Source: Massilia sp. UBA2604 (GTDB lineage Bacteria > Pseudomonadota > Gammaproteobacteria > Burkholderiales > Burkholderiaceae_D). From it: 19,403 nt of DNA. Below are positions 7,363 to 14,324 of the stretch, one piece after another (positions within the stretch are counted from its first letter, which is position 1; each line of letters begins with the position of its first letter). The stretch lies in the NCBI GenBank assembly GCA_002339265.1, contig DDKG01000352.1, forward strand, positions 1-19,403, given 5' to 3'. The notes beneath the pieces are model-generated. The model did no database searches. It worked only from the letters and a program-made list of their open reading frames with translations, and was not told where the DNA came from. The position numbers and the translations under genes are program-made.

Positions 7363-8292
7363 ATGAACGCTCAAGTGACCAGCCTGAAGACCGACGACCA
7401 ACCTGACGACTTGACCGCCGTTTCGACGGCCCTGAAAGCGCAGATCCTGGCGGAGGCACTTCCGTACATCCGCAACTTCCACGGCAAGACCATCGTCATC
7501 AAATACGGCGGCAATGCCATGACCGACGAACGCCTGAAACACGGCTTCGCGCGCGACGTCATCCTGCTCAAGCTGGTGGGCATGAATCCGGTCGTGGTCC
7601 ACGGCGGCGGCCCGCAGATCGACAATGCGCTGAAGAAAATCGGCAAGCAAGGCACCTTCGTGCAGGGCATGCGCATCACCGACGAAGAAACCATGGAAGT
7701 GGTGGAGTGGGTGCTGGGCGGCGAAGTTCAGCAAGACATCGTGATGCTGATTAACCACTACGGTGGCCAGGCGGTCGGCCTCACCGGCAAGGACGGCGGC
7801 CTGATCCGCGCACGTCGCATGGCGATGCCTGACAAGGAAAAACCGGGCGAGTTCCTCGACATCGGTTTCGTCGGCGAGATCGAGGCCATCAACCCGGCGG
7901 TCGTGAAAGCGCTGCAGGACGACGCCTTCATCCCGATCATCTCGCCGATCGGCTTCGGCCAGGACGGCCAGGCCTACAACATCAATGCCGACGTGGTCGC
8001 CGGCAAGATCGCGGAAATCCTGAAAGCCGAGAAGCTGATCATGATGACCAACATCGCTGGCGTGCAAGATAAAGCGGGCAACCTGGTGACCGACCTGTCG
8101 GCGCGCGAGATCGACGAGATGTTCGCGGACGGCACGATCTCGGGCGGCATGCTGCCGAAGATCTCGTCGGCGCTGGACGCCGCGAAGTCGGGCGTGAACA
8201 CCGTGCACATCATCGATGGCCGCATCGAGCACTCTTTATTGCTGGAAGTCTTGACCGAACAGGCTTTTGGCACTATGATCCGGTCTCACTAA
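7363..8292 (+). CDS. argB: Acetylglutamate kinase
   Basis: ArgB phosphorylates N-acetyl-L-glutamate, the second step of arginine biosynthesis, in the cytosol. The 309-residue protein shows the amino-acid-kinase fold signatures [10 protein letters not shown] (44-53, ATP site with K47), [14 protein letters not shown] (77-90, substrate site), [26 protein letters not shown] and [30 protein letters not shown] at the end. The start is ATG at 7363; the frame is open upstream but the extra residues look non-coding. No clear Shine-Dalgarno is visible. A TAAAAT (7331-7336) could be a -10, but no -35 is convincing. tRNA-Thr follows 73 bp downstream, and the HAD and slmA genes follow in an order I recall from other Burkholderiales. 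Confidence 0.98.
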   Translation: MNAQVTSLKTDDQPDDLTAVSTALKAQILAEALPYIRNFHGKTIVIKYGGNAMTDERLKHGFARDVILLKLVGMNPVVVHGGGPQIDNALKKIGKQGTFVQGMRITDEETMEVVEWVLGGEVQQDIVMLINHYGGQAVGLTGKDGGLIRARRMAMPDKEKPGEFLDIGFVGEIEAINPAVVKALQDDAFIPIISPIGFGQDGQAYNINADVVAGKIAEILKAEKLIMMTNIAGVQDKAGNLVTDLSAREIDEMFADGTISGGMLPKISSALDAAKSGVNTVHIIDGRIEHSLLLEVLTEQAFGTMIRSH

Positions 8293-8334
8293 ATTTTTTG
8301 TGGCGGCAATAGTCGCCGCAGATTAAGTGAACAT

Positions 8335-8356
8335 CGCGATGGCTTCCACCATCGCG
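8335..8356 (+). other. Perfect 8-bp hairpin between argB and tRNA-Thr
   Basis: CGCGATGG, loop CTTCCA, CCATCGCG. It lies 42 bases after the argB stop and ends 9 bases before the mature tRNA 5' end. There is no T tail, so it is not a standard terminator. It could protect the argB mRNA 3' end or mark processing of a shared argB-tRNA transcript. A second, weaker GGCGGC-AATA-GTCGCC stem lies just upstream. Confidence 0.4.
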
Positions 8357-8365
8357 TAACTACCT

Positions 8366-8440
<75 letters not shown>

Positions 8441-8482
8441 TTTCTTCCTGCAGCACCCTCCCCTCCTGTTTTCCCCTACACC

Positions 8483-8511
8483 ATGACGTCGTCATGCTGC
8501 ACTGGCATAAT
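8483..8511 (+). promoter_or_regulatory. Candidate promoter with palindrome over the -35
   Basis: ATGACG (8483-8488), a 17-bp spacer and CATAAT (8506-8511) form a plausible sigma-70 promoter for the HAD-slmA-pabBC unit, with a start near 8518. The -35 is the left arm of a perfect palindrome ATGACG-T-CGTCAT (8483-8495), a possible operator. Each hexamer matches consensus at four or five positions. Confidence 0.5.
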
Positions 8512-8537
8512 CGCATGTTGCCTCCTTAGCGATCCGA

Positions 8538-9290
8538 TTGCCCGTGCCCAATTCTTCTCTTCAAGCCCCGGTCTGGCTGTTCGACCTCGATAACACCCTG
8601 CACGACGCCTCGCATGCGATCTTCCCGGCGATCAGCGCCAACATGAACACGTATATCGCGCGCGTGCTGAGCGTGGACGGGGTGCCGGCCACGCAAGCGA
8701 TGATCGACGCCGCGCGCCTGGGTTACTGGAAGCGCTATGGCGCCACCCTGCTCGGCATGATGCGCCACCACCAGGTGTGCGCGAAAGATTTCCTGCACCA
8801 GACCCACGACATCGGCCCGCTCGACGCCCTGCTGCGCGCCGAGCGCGGCCTGGCGCGCCTGCTGCGCCGCCTTCCTGGCCGCAAGATCTTGCTGACCAAT
8901 GCGCCGAACAGCTATTCGACCGAGATCGTGCGCCGACTGAAGCTGCACAACCATTTTTCGCAGCATGTGGCGATCGAGCACATGCACGTGCACGGACAGC
9001 TGCGCCCCAAGCCATCGAAGTTGATGCTGCGCCGCCTGTTGCGCAAGCACGGCATCGCGGCCCAGCGCTGCATCCTGGTCGAAGACACGCTGGCCAATCT
9101 GCGCACCGCGCGCCAGCTCGGGCTGCGTACCGTTTGGGTCACACAATATCTGCGAATGAGCGATCCGATTGGAAAAGCACCCCTCCCGAGGACCCTGAAA
9201 TGCCCCGGTTACGTCAATGTCAAAGTAAAATCCGTGCGGCAACTTCCGACGCGGCTCTCCGGGCTGCGCCGCTCCAATAACAACTCCTAG
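8538..9290 (+). CDS. HAD-superfamily pyrimidine 5'-nucleotidase-like hydrolase
   Basis: This phosphatase of the HAD family resembles yeast Sdt1-type pyrimidine 5'-nucleotidases, which dephosphorylate UMP/CMP or pyridine mononucleotides. The 250-residue frame starts at TTG 8538; GTG at 8544 is an equally plausible start, and neither has a clear ribosome-binding site. Motif I is WLFDLDNTLHD (D16 nucleophile, D18 acid/base), motif II LLTNAP (118-123), motif III lysine in RPKPS (K158), and motif IV LVEDTLANL (180-188). A basic C-terminal extension (about 205-250) follows the fold. The gap to slmA is seven bases, so the two genes are co-transcribed. Substrate is inferred from family only. Confidence 0.88.
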   Translation: MPVPNSSLQAPVWLFDLDNTLHDASHAIFPAISANMNTYIARVLSVDGVPATQAMIDAARLGYWKRYGATLLGMMRHHQVCAKDFLHQTHDIGPLDALLRAERGLARLLRRLPGRKILLTNAPNSYSTEIVRRLKLHNHFSQHVAIEHMHVHGQLRPKPSKLMLRRLLRKHGIAAQRCILVEDTLANLRTARQLGLRTVWVTQYLRMSDPIGKAPLPRTLKCPGYVNVKVKSVRQLPTRLSGLRRSNNNS

Positions 9291-9297
9291 GGATCCC

Positions 9298-9876
9298 ATG
9301 GCAAGCACGAAGCCAGGCCAGCGCAAGCTGCAAATCCTCCAGGCCCTGGCCTCGATGCTCGAGCAGCCCAAGGGCGAGAAAATCACCACCGCCGCGCTCG
9401 CAGCGCGCCTGTCGGTATCCGAAGCGGCGCTGTACCGCCACTTCGCCAGCAAGGCGCAGATGTACGAGGGACTGATCGAGTTCATCGAGTCGTCGGTGTT
9501 CGGCGTCATCAACCAGATCACCGAGAAGGAAGAAAGCGGCCTGGCGCAGGCGCACGCGATGCTGCAGATGCTGCTCGGCTTCGCCGCCAACAACCCGGGC
9601 ATGACGCGCGTGCTGATCGGCGATGCGCTGGTCAATGAAGACGAGCGCCTGCAGAACCGCATGAATGGGTTCTACGACAAGGTCGAGCTGGCCTTCAAGG
9701 GTGCGCTGCGCCTGGCCGTGACCCAGGGCCATGGCCAGGAAGCCGACGTCGCCGCGCGCGCCAGCCTGTTGGTGAACTACGTCACCGGCCGCTGGCACCG
9801 CTTCGCAAAGACAGGCTTCAAGCTCAATCCGACCGAAGGCACGTCGCTCCAGCTCTCCCTGCTGCTGGCAGCGTAA
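9298..9876 (+). CDS. slmA: Nucleoid occlusion factor SlmA (TetR-type)
   Basis: SlmA binds specific chromosomal sites and blocks FtsZ ring assembly over the nucleoid, in the cytosol. The 192-residue product aligns by eye with E. coli SlmA: RKLQILQALASMLEQP, then the helix-turn-helix region ITTAALAARLSVSEAALYRHFASKAQMYEGLIEFIE (about 29-64), and the effector-domain segments LLGFAANNPGMTRVLIGDAL and RWHRFAKTGFKLNPTE. ATG at 9298 follows AGGGA. The gene sits seven bases after the HAD gene and nine before pabBC, so it is mid-operon. The cell-division role is known in gammaproteobacteria; in betaproteobacteria it is assumed from homology. Confidence 0.93.
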   Translation: MASTKPGQRKLQILQALASMLEQPKGEKITTAALAARLSVSEAALYRHFASKAQMYEGLIEFIESSVFGVINQITEKEESGLAQAHAMLQMLLGFAANNPGMTRVLIGDALVNEDERLQNRMNGFYDKVELAFKGALRLAVTQGHGQEADVAARASLLVNYVTGRWHRFAKTGFKLNPTEGTSLQLSLLLAA

Positions 9877-9885
9877 AATCCGGGG

Positions 9886-11703
9886 ATGGATACCGGCGAA
9901 GTCTTCGCGCTGCTGGACGATGCCCGCGCCACGCAGGAGGCGCGCTCGCGCCTGTACAGCGGGCATGCGGGCACGCTGAGGTGCGAGGACGCGGCCGGCT
10001 GGCCGCAGGTGCTGGCGGCGCTGTCGCAGGCGCTGCAGGACGGCCTGTACGCCGTGCCGCTGCTGAACTACGAACTGGGCGCACACCTCGAAGGTCTGCC
10101 GGCCCGGCCGCTCGCCGGCCCGCTGGCGCAGGTGCTGCTGTTCACTCACTGCGAGTCGATGACGGGCGAGCAGGTGGCGTCGTGGCTGGCCACGCGCAGC
10201 ATGGACGCCGACCTGGCCAGCGTGGCCGGCATCGCGGCCAATGTCGACGAGGCGCAGTTCAGCGCGGCGATCGGCCGCATCCGCGACTACATCGCGGCCG
10301 GCGACACCTATCAGGTCAACTACACCTGGCGCCTGCGCTTCGACGCCTTCGGTTCGCTGCTCGCCCTGTACACGCGCCTGCGCGCGCGCCAGCCGGTGCC
10401 GTATGGCGCGCTGGTGACGCTGCCGGACGGCGGCGCCGTGCTGTCGTTCTCGCCCGAGCTGTTCGTGCGCCACGAGGCAGGCATGCTGGTGGCACGGCCG
10501 ATGAAGGGCACGGCGCCGGCCAGCGGCGACATGGAGGTCGACGCCGCGCGCGCGCAAGCCCTGGCGCAGGACACCAAGAACCGCGCCGAAAACCTGATGA
10601 TCGTCGACCTGCTGCGCAACGACCTGGGCCGCGTGGCGCAAACCGGCAGCGTCGAAGCACCGGCCCTGTTCGAGGTGCAGCGCTATGGCGCCGTGCTGCA
10701 GATGACGTCGACCGTGCAGGCGCACCTGCGCGCGGACGCGGGGCTGGAAGAGATTTTCAAGGCCTTGTACCCCTGCGGCTCGATCACCGGCGCGCCGAAG
10801 CGGCGCACGATGGAGATCATCCACGAGCTCGAGCCCGACGCGCGCGGCATCTATACCGGCGCGATCGGCTGGTTCGATCCGGCGCCGCCTGGCCGCGCGT
10901 ATGGCGACTTCTGCCTGTCGGTGCCGATCCGGACGCTGGCCCTCGATCCACCGATCGATGGCGTCCGGCGCGGCGAACTGGGCGTCGGCGCCGGCATCGT
11001 ATACGACAGCGATGCGCAGTCCGAGTACGCCGAGTGCCAGCTGAAGGCGCGCTTTCTCACCGGCCTCTCCAACGAGTTCGAGATCTTCGAGACCATCCGC
11101 GCCTCGCGCGAACATGGCTGCCGCCACCTGGAGCAGCATCTCGATCGCCTGGCCGCATCGTGCACGTATTTCGGCTTTGCCTTCGACCGCGGCGCGGCGC
11201 AGGTCGCGCTGCTGGACGCCAGCCAGGCCCTGCCCTCCGACGCCCTGCACCGCCTGCGCCTGGCCGTTTCCCACACCGGCGCGCTGACGCTCACGTCGGG
11301 CGAACTGGCGCCCTTGCACGAGCCGGTGACCTTGCTGCTGGCCCCCGAGCCGACCCACAGCGGCGACGTCTTCCTGCGCCACAAGACCAGCATCCGCACC
11401 CGCTACGATGCGGCGTGGAAGGCGGCCGAAGCGCAAGGCGCCTTCGATATGCTGTTCTTCAACGAGCGGGGGGAATTGACGGAAGGAGGACGCAGCAGCG
11501 TGTTCCTGCGCTTCGGCGAGGAATGGCTCACGCCGCCCTTGAGCGCCGGCGTGCTGCCGGGCGTGATGCGCGGCGTGCTGCTGGCTGCGCCCGCGTGGCA
11601 TGCGCGTGAAGCCGTGATCACGCGCGAGATGCTGCAACAGGCCGACGACATCGTCGTCTGCAACGCCCTGCGCGGGCCGCTGCGCGCCGTGCTCGCGGCG
11701 TAA
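9886..11703 (+). CDS. pabB-pabC: Aminodeoxychorismate synthase component I fused to aminodeoxychorismate lyase
   Basis: This bifunctional folate-pathway enzyme converts chorismate to 4-amino-4-deoxychorismate (PabB part, about 1-395) and then releases p-aminobenzoate plus pyruvate (PabC part, about 398-605). PabB motifs are RPMKGTAP (204-211), where K207 marks PabB and not TrpE (PIAGT), DLLRNDLGRVA (241-251), CGSITGAPKRRTMEII (297-312) and GIYTGAIGWF (321-330). The PabC part is a fold-type IV PLP enzyme with EIFETIRA (399-406), the likely PLP lysine K500 in FLRHKTSIR, NERGELTEGGRSSVFL (526-541) and LSAGVLPGVMRG (552-563). The glutaminase PabA is not in the window. The start is nine bases after slmA, suggesting coupled translation. 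Confidence 0.95.
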   Translation: MDTGEVFALLDDARATQEARSRLYSGHAGTLRCEDAAGWPQVLAALSQALQDGLYAVPLLNYELGAHLEGLPARPLAGPLAQVLLFTHCESMTGEQVASWLATRSMDADLASVAGIAANVDEAQFSAAIGRIRDYIAAGDTYQVNYTWRLRFDAFGSLLALYTRLRARQPVPYGALVTLPDGGAVLSFSPELFVRHEAGMLVARPMKGTAPASGDMEVDAARAQALAQDTKNRAENLMIVDLLRNDLGRVAQTGSVEAPALFEVQRYGAVLQMTSTVQAHLRADAGLEEIFKALYPCGSITGAPKRRTMEIIHELEPDARGIYTGAIGWFDPAPPGRAYGDFCLSVPIRTLALDPPIDGVRRGELGVGAGIVYDSDAQSEYAECQLKARFLTGLSNEFEIFETIRASREHGCRHLEQHLDRLAASCTYFGFAFDRGAAQVALLDASQALPSDALHRLRLAVSHTGALTLTSGELAPLHEPVTLLLAPEPTHSGDVFLRHKTSIRTRYDAAWKAAEAQGAFDMLFFNERGELTEGGRSSVFLRFGEEWLTPPLSAGVLPGVMRGVLLAAPAWHAREAVITREMLQQADDIVVCNALRGPLRAVLAA

Positions 11704-11743
11704 TCCAACTCAGGCGCGGTGCTGCGCGGGTAGCTAATATAAG

Positions 11744-11908
11744 GCGTGGGTCGCGCCCTGCCCGGCTCCATGCTTGACACTTTTGCTGGAAGCTCGCCCA
11801 TGGAAGACGGGCAGGACGCGATCACGCGCAAGAGGTGGAGGGGTCCATGCTGCTTGACGGCATATGCGTGGTCCCCTCCGCGCCGTCCCGCTAGACGCGG
11901 GGCGGCGT
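11744..11908. ncRNA. Candidate structured RNA: three consecutive hairpins between pabBC and ompW
   Basis: The 215-bp gap between the convergent pabBC and ompW genes has no credible ORF but is almost filled by strong inverted repeats. Hairpin 1 (11744-11827) pairs about 20 positions with one mismatch and one bulge, plus an inner TCCATG/CATGGA stem. Hairpin 2 (11837-11879) pairs GGAGGGG with CCCCTCC and continues through CCATGC/GCGTGG. Hairpin 3 (11880-11908) pairs about 12 positions around TAGAC. The first two hairpins share TCCATGC and TTGAC. TAATAT at 11735-11740 could be a plus-strand -10, but there is no -35 and no T tail on either side. I match it to no RNA family I know. It could also be a composite terminator or a degenerate repeat element. 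Confidence 0.4.
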
Positions 11909-11918
11909 AAGCCGAGGC

Positions 11919-12530
11919 TTAGAAGCGGTAGCCGACGCCCAGGCCGAACAGGATCGGATCGACCTTCAGGTGGCTGGCCTTGGCGCCGCCGACGTACACG
12001 TCGCTGCGCAGGTTGACCTTCTTGACGTCGGCGTTGATCGACCAGTGTTCGTTCAGGCGGAAGTCGACGCCGGCCTGCAGCGACAGGCCCCAGCTATCGT
12101 TTTCCAGGTCGCCGGCGCCATCGAGCAGCTTGACGCTCGACATGCGGGTATAGTTGACGCCGGCGCCGATGTAGGGGCTGATGGTCGCGCCGGGGGTGAA
12201 GTGGTATTGCAGGTTCAGGGTCGGCGGCAGGTGCTTGAAGGTGCCGATCTCGGCGCCGTCCAGGCGGGCCTTGTGCTTCTGTGGATAAGTCAGGATCAGT
12301 TCGGCCGCGATGTGCGGGGTGAAGAAGTAGCTGATGTCCAGCTCGGGAATGGTCTTGCTGCTCACTTCGAGGCGGTCCGCCGCGCCGACGCCGCCGACGG
12401 GCGTCGATTTGTTGTCCGGGTCGACGTGCACGGCGCGGGCGCGCACCAGCCATGGGGATTCCTGGGCCATCGCTTGCGAGGCGCTCAAGGCAATCAGGGC
12501 CACCAGCACGGTTTTGATCGTCGTTTTCAT
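11919..12530 (-). CDS. OmpW family outer-membrane protein
   Basis: This small 8-stranded outer-membrane beta-barrel is thought to pass hydrophobic molecules. The start is ATG at 12530 (203 aa), with AAAGG ten bases upstream; an ATG at 12545 would add five lysine-rich residues. A signal peptide (MKTTIKTVLVALIALSASQAMAQ) cleaves after AMA near residue 22. The mature part shows the family layout: SPWLVRARAVHVDP at the start, IPELDISYFFTPHIAAELILTYPQKH, LPPTLNLQYHF, ISPYIGAGVNYT, SLQAGVDFRLNEHWSINADVKKVNL and a C-terminal GVGYRF ending in Phe, as needed for BAM recognition. An FNR-like box lies upstream, as in E. coli where ompW is oxygen-regulated. Size and motifs are normal for the family. Confidence 0.93.
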   Translation of the reverse strand: MKTTIKTVLVALIALSASQAMAQESPWLVRARAVHVDPDNKSTPVGGVGAADRLEVSSKTIPELDISYFFTPHIAAELILTYPQKHKARLDGAEIGTFKHLPPTLNLQYHFTPGATISPYIGAGVNYTRMSSVKLLDGAGDLENDSWGLSLQAGVDFRLNEHWSINADVKKVNLRSDVYVGGAKASHLKVDPILFGLGVGYRF

Positions 12531-12604
12531 CTTATTCTTACCTTTCATGATTTTCATGTCATCTGCGACGAAGGTAAGCTTATTGATGTGGGGCAAAATA
12601 AACT

Positions 12605-12618
12605 ATGATCTACATCAA
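12605..12618 (-). promoter_or_regulatory. FNR/ANR-like box upstream of ompW
   Basis: Read on the minus strand: TTGAT-GTAG-ATCAT, nine of ten matches to the FNR consensus TTGAT-N4-ATCAA. If it is centred at -41.5, the -10 would be TAAGCT, a weak hexamer, and the leader about 40 nt. Its left arm also forms a spaced inverted repeat with TTGATGT at 12583-12589. The box could also serve the divergent acetyltransferase gene, whose TATAAA lies at 12643-12648. Confidence 0.6.
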
Positions 12619-12705
12619 AATGCCCATGCTATTAGTGTGGTTTATAAAACGCCTATCTCCTAAGTTATATCTCTAAACCAAAATAATCATTCGAAAGGAG
12701 ACCGC

Positions 12706-13164
12706 ATGCCGCGTATAGGCATCGCCACGGACGACGATATTCCGCGTCTGTTCGACATCTGGGAAGCGTCCGTGCAGGCGACCCATGACTTCCTGGATCC
12801 GGACGATTTTCTGCTGCTGGTGCCGATCGTGGAGCGGACCTTGCGCGAGTTCACGCCGCTCTATTGCGTGCGCGACGAGTCAGGCCAGCCCTGCGCCTTT
12901 ATCGGCGTGAGCGAAGGCATGATCGAGATGCTGTTCGTCGACCCGCCCTATCGCGGCCAGGGCGCCGGGCGGGCCCTGGTCGAATTCGCGATCGCGCAGC
13001 TGGGCGCCACGCAGGTGGACGTCAATGAGCAGAACCGCCAGGCGCTCGGCTTCTACGAGCGCATGGGGTTCACGGTGGCGGGACGGTCCGAGCAGGACCC
13101 GTTCGGCAAGCCGTATCCGATGCTGCACATGGCGCTTACAGCGCCGCTTCGATCTTCCCGGTGA
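12706..13164 (+). CDS. yjaB: GNAT family N-acetyltransferase, YjaB-like
   Basis: This 152-residue acetyltransferase resembles E. coli YjaB, reported as a GNAT enzyme with lysine acetyltransferase activity. The shared pattern is clear: IWEASVQATHDFL near the N-terminus, MLFVDPPYRGQGAGRALVEFAI with the acetyl-CoA pyrophosphate loop RGQGAG at 83-88, VDVNEQNRQALGFYERMGF (Y117 as likely general acid) and GRSEQDPFGKPYPMLHMAL. ATG at 12706 has a textbook AAAGGAG five bases upstream. The upstream region is unusually AT-rich and holds a TATAAA. The last 29 bases overlap the end of the convergent glutathione peroxidase gene. The native acceptor is unknown. Confidence 0.9.
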   Translation: MPRIGIATDDDIPRLFDIWEASVQATHDFLDPDDFLLLVPIVERTLREFTPLYCVRDESGQPCAFIGVSEGMIEMLFVDPPYRGQGAGRALVEFAIAQLGATQVDVNEQNRQALGFYERMGFTVAGRSEQDPFGKPYPMLHMALTAPLRSSR

Positions 13165-13720
13165 GCTGAGGGTCTTCGGGCGTGACCTTGCTCGGGAAGT
13201 AGTCGAGCACCTTGCCGTCGCGGCCGATCAGGTATTTGGTGAAGTTCCACTTCGGTTCCTGGCCGGTGGCCTTGATCAGCTGCGCGTGCAGCGGATTGGC
13301 TTGCGGCCCCTTCACCGAGCTCTTGGCGAACATCGGGAACTTGACGCCATAGGTGTTGAAGCACAGGTCGGCGATTTCCTTGGCGCTGCCCGGTTCCTGC
13401 TGGCCGAAATCGTTCGACGGGAAGCCCAGGATCACGAAGCCGCGGCCGCCGTACTTGGCGTAGATTTTTTCAAGGCCTTCGTACTGCTTGGTGAAGCCGC
13501 AGTAGCTGGCCGTGTTCACCACCAGCACCACCTTGCCGGCGTACTGGCAGAGGTCTTGCGGCGCTTCGTCCTGCAGGCGCTTGAAGCTGTGTTTCAGCAC
13601 GGCCGGACATGCGGCCGGGCTCTTGGTCAGCGCGGCGACCGGCGCGGCCTGCGCGCGTGCCGGCTGGGTGACACTGACAGCGGCCGTGGCGGCGAGCAGC
13701 AGGGCGATGGTCTTGATCAT
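13136..13720 (-). CDS. Exported glutathione peroxidase family protein
   Basis: This 194-residue thiol peroxidase has a Sec signal peptide (MIKTIALLLAATAAVSVTQPARAQA, cleavage near residue 24), so it should act in the periplasm. The family motifs are VVLVVNTASYCGFTKQYEGLEKIY with peroxidatic C74, GFPSNDFGQQEPGS with Q108, and KWNFTKYLIGRDG with W158 and N159. These form the Cys-Gln-Trp-Asn catalytic set. C120 in ADLCFNTYGVKFPMF is conserved in many bacterial homologues; C38 and C58 are extra. It is a cysteine, not selenocysteine, enzyme and probably thioredoxin-like-dependent in practice. It converges with yjaB by a 29-bp overlap. Signal peptide and motifs are directly visible; the reductant is inference. 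Confidence 0.92.
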   Translation of the reverse strand: MIKTIALLLAATAAVSVTQPARAQAAPVAALTKSPAACPAVLKHSFKRLQDEAPQDLCQYAGKVVLVVNTASYCGFTKQYEGLEKIYAKYGGRGFVILGFPSNDFGQQEPGSAKEIADLCFNTYGVKFPMFAKSSVKGPQANPLHAQLIKATGQEPKWNFTKYLIGRDGKVLDYFPSKVTPEDPQLTGKIEAAL

Positions 13721-13792
13721 GGCGTGGTATTGACGGGGGTTGAGGTGCAGCGATTGTAGCGCAAGCCATGCCCCCGGCGGCCATCCCGCTCT

Positions 13793-14215
13793 TCACGCTT
13801 CCAGGTTGCGGTGCTCGATCTTGATGCAGTGGTTCATGACCACGTCCAGCCCGGCGGCGCGCGCCAGGTCGGCGGCGGCCTGGTTCTCGATGTCGAGCTG
13901 CATCCACAGGCAGCCGGCACGCACGGCGATCGCCTCGCGCGCGATCGGTCCGATGTCTTCGGATTTGCGGAAGCAGTCGACGATGTCGATGCGCTGGCCG
14001 CTGCTGGCGAGGGCGTCGGCCGCGTCCTGCAGCGTGGCGTAAACGGTCTCGCCGTGGATGGTCTGGCCGGCATAGCTCGGGTTGACGGGCAGGATGCGGT
14101 AGCCCTTATCCTGCAAGTAGGCGCCCACTTCGTTGCTGGCGCGGTCTTCTTTGTTCGACATGCCGACGATGGCGATGGTCTTGCTGTCGCGGAGGATCTG
14201 GGCGATGGTTCTCAT
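13793..14215 (-). CDS. CoA-binding protein, YccU-like
   Basis: The start is ATG 14215 (MRTIAQILRDSKTIAIVG, 140 aa); the frame is open 23 codons further but without coding character. It has the CoA-binding Rossmann signature: TIAIVGMSNKEDRASNEVGAYLQDKGYRILPVNP at about 13-46, TIHGETVYATL, IDIVDCFRKSEDI, and CLWMQLDIENQ followed by VVMNHCIKIEH at the end. This matches the single-domain YccU/YneT group, cytosolic proteins that bind CoA and whose partner reaction is not known. It lies on the same strand as, and 72 bp upstream of, the glutathione peroxidase gene, so the two might share a transcript. It is divergent from the amidase. Confidence 0.92.
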   Translation of the reverse strand: MRTIAQILRDSKTIAIVGMSNKEDRASNEVGAYLQDKGYRILPVNPSYAGQTIHGETVYATLQDAADALASSGQRIDIVDCFRKSEDIGPIAREAIAVRAGCLWMQLDIENQAAADLARAAGLDVVMNHCIKIEHRNLEA

Positions 14216-14324
14216 GCTGTCTCGTGACGTTGTGATCGTTGGTCCCAGCTTATCAGTTTGTATGCACTGGCGCTGCACGCGCAAACATGGAAAGATGGCG
14301 GCTCATCCATCCTGAATACGTCAC

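Noticed and set aside
8298..8326. TTGTGG-17-GATTAA as a tRNA-Thr promoter
   Set aside because: Only three of six matches in each hexamer, and the start would be over 30 bp from the mature tRNA.
9220..11637. 805-aa open frame on the minus strand opposite slmA and pabBC
   Set aside because: It is antisense to genes with intact motifs, is extremely rich in Arg, Gln, Ala and Gly, has no recognisable domain, and is explained by high GC at third codon positions.
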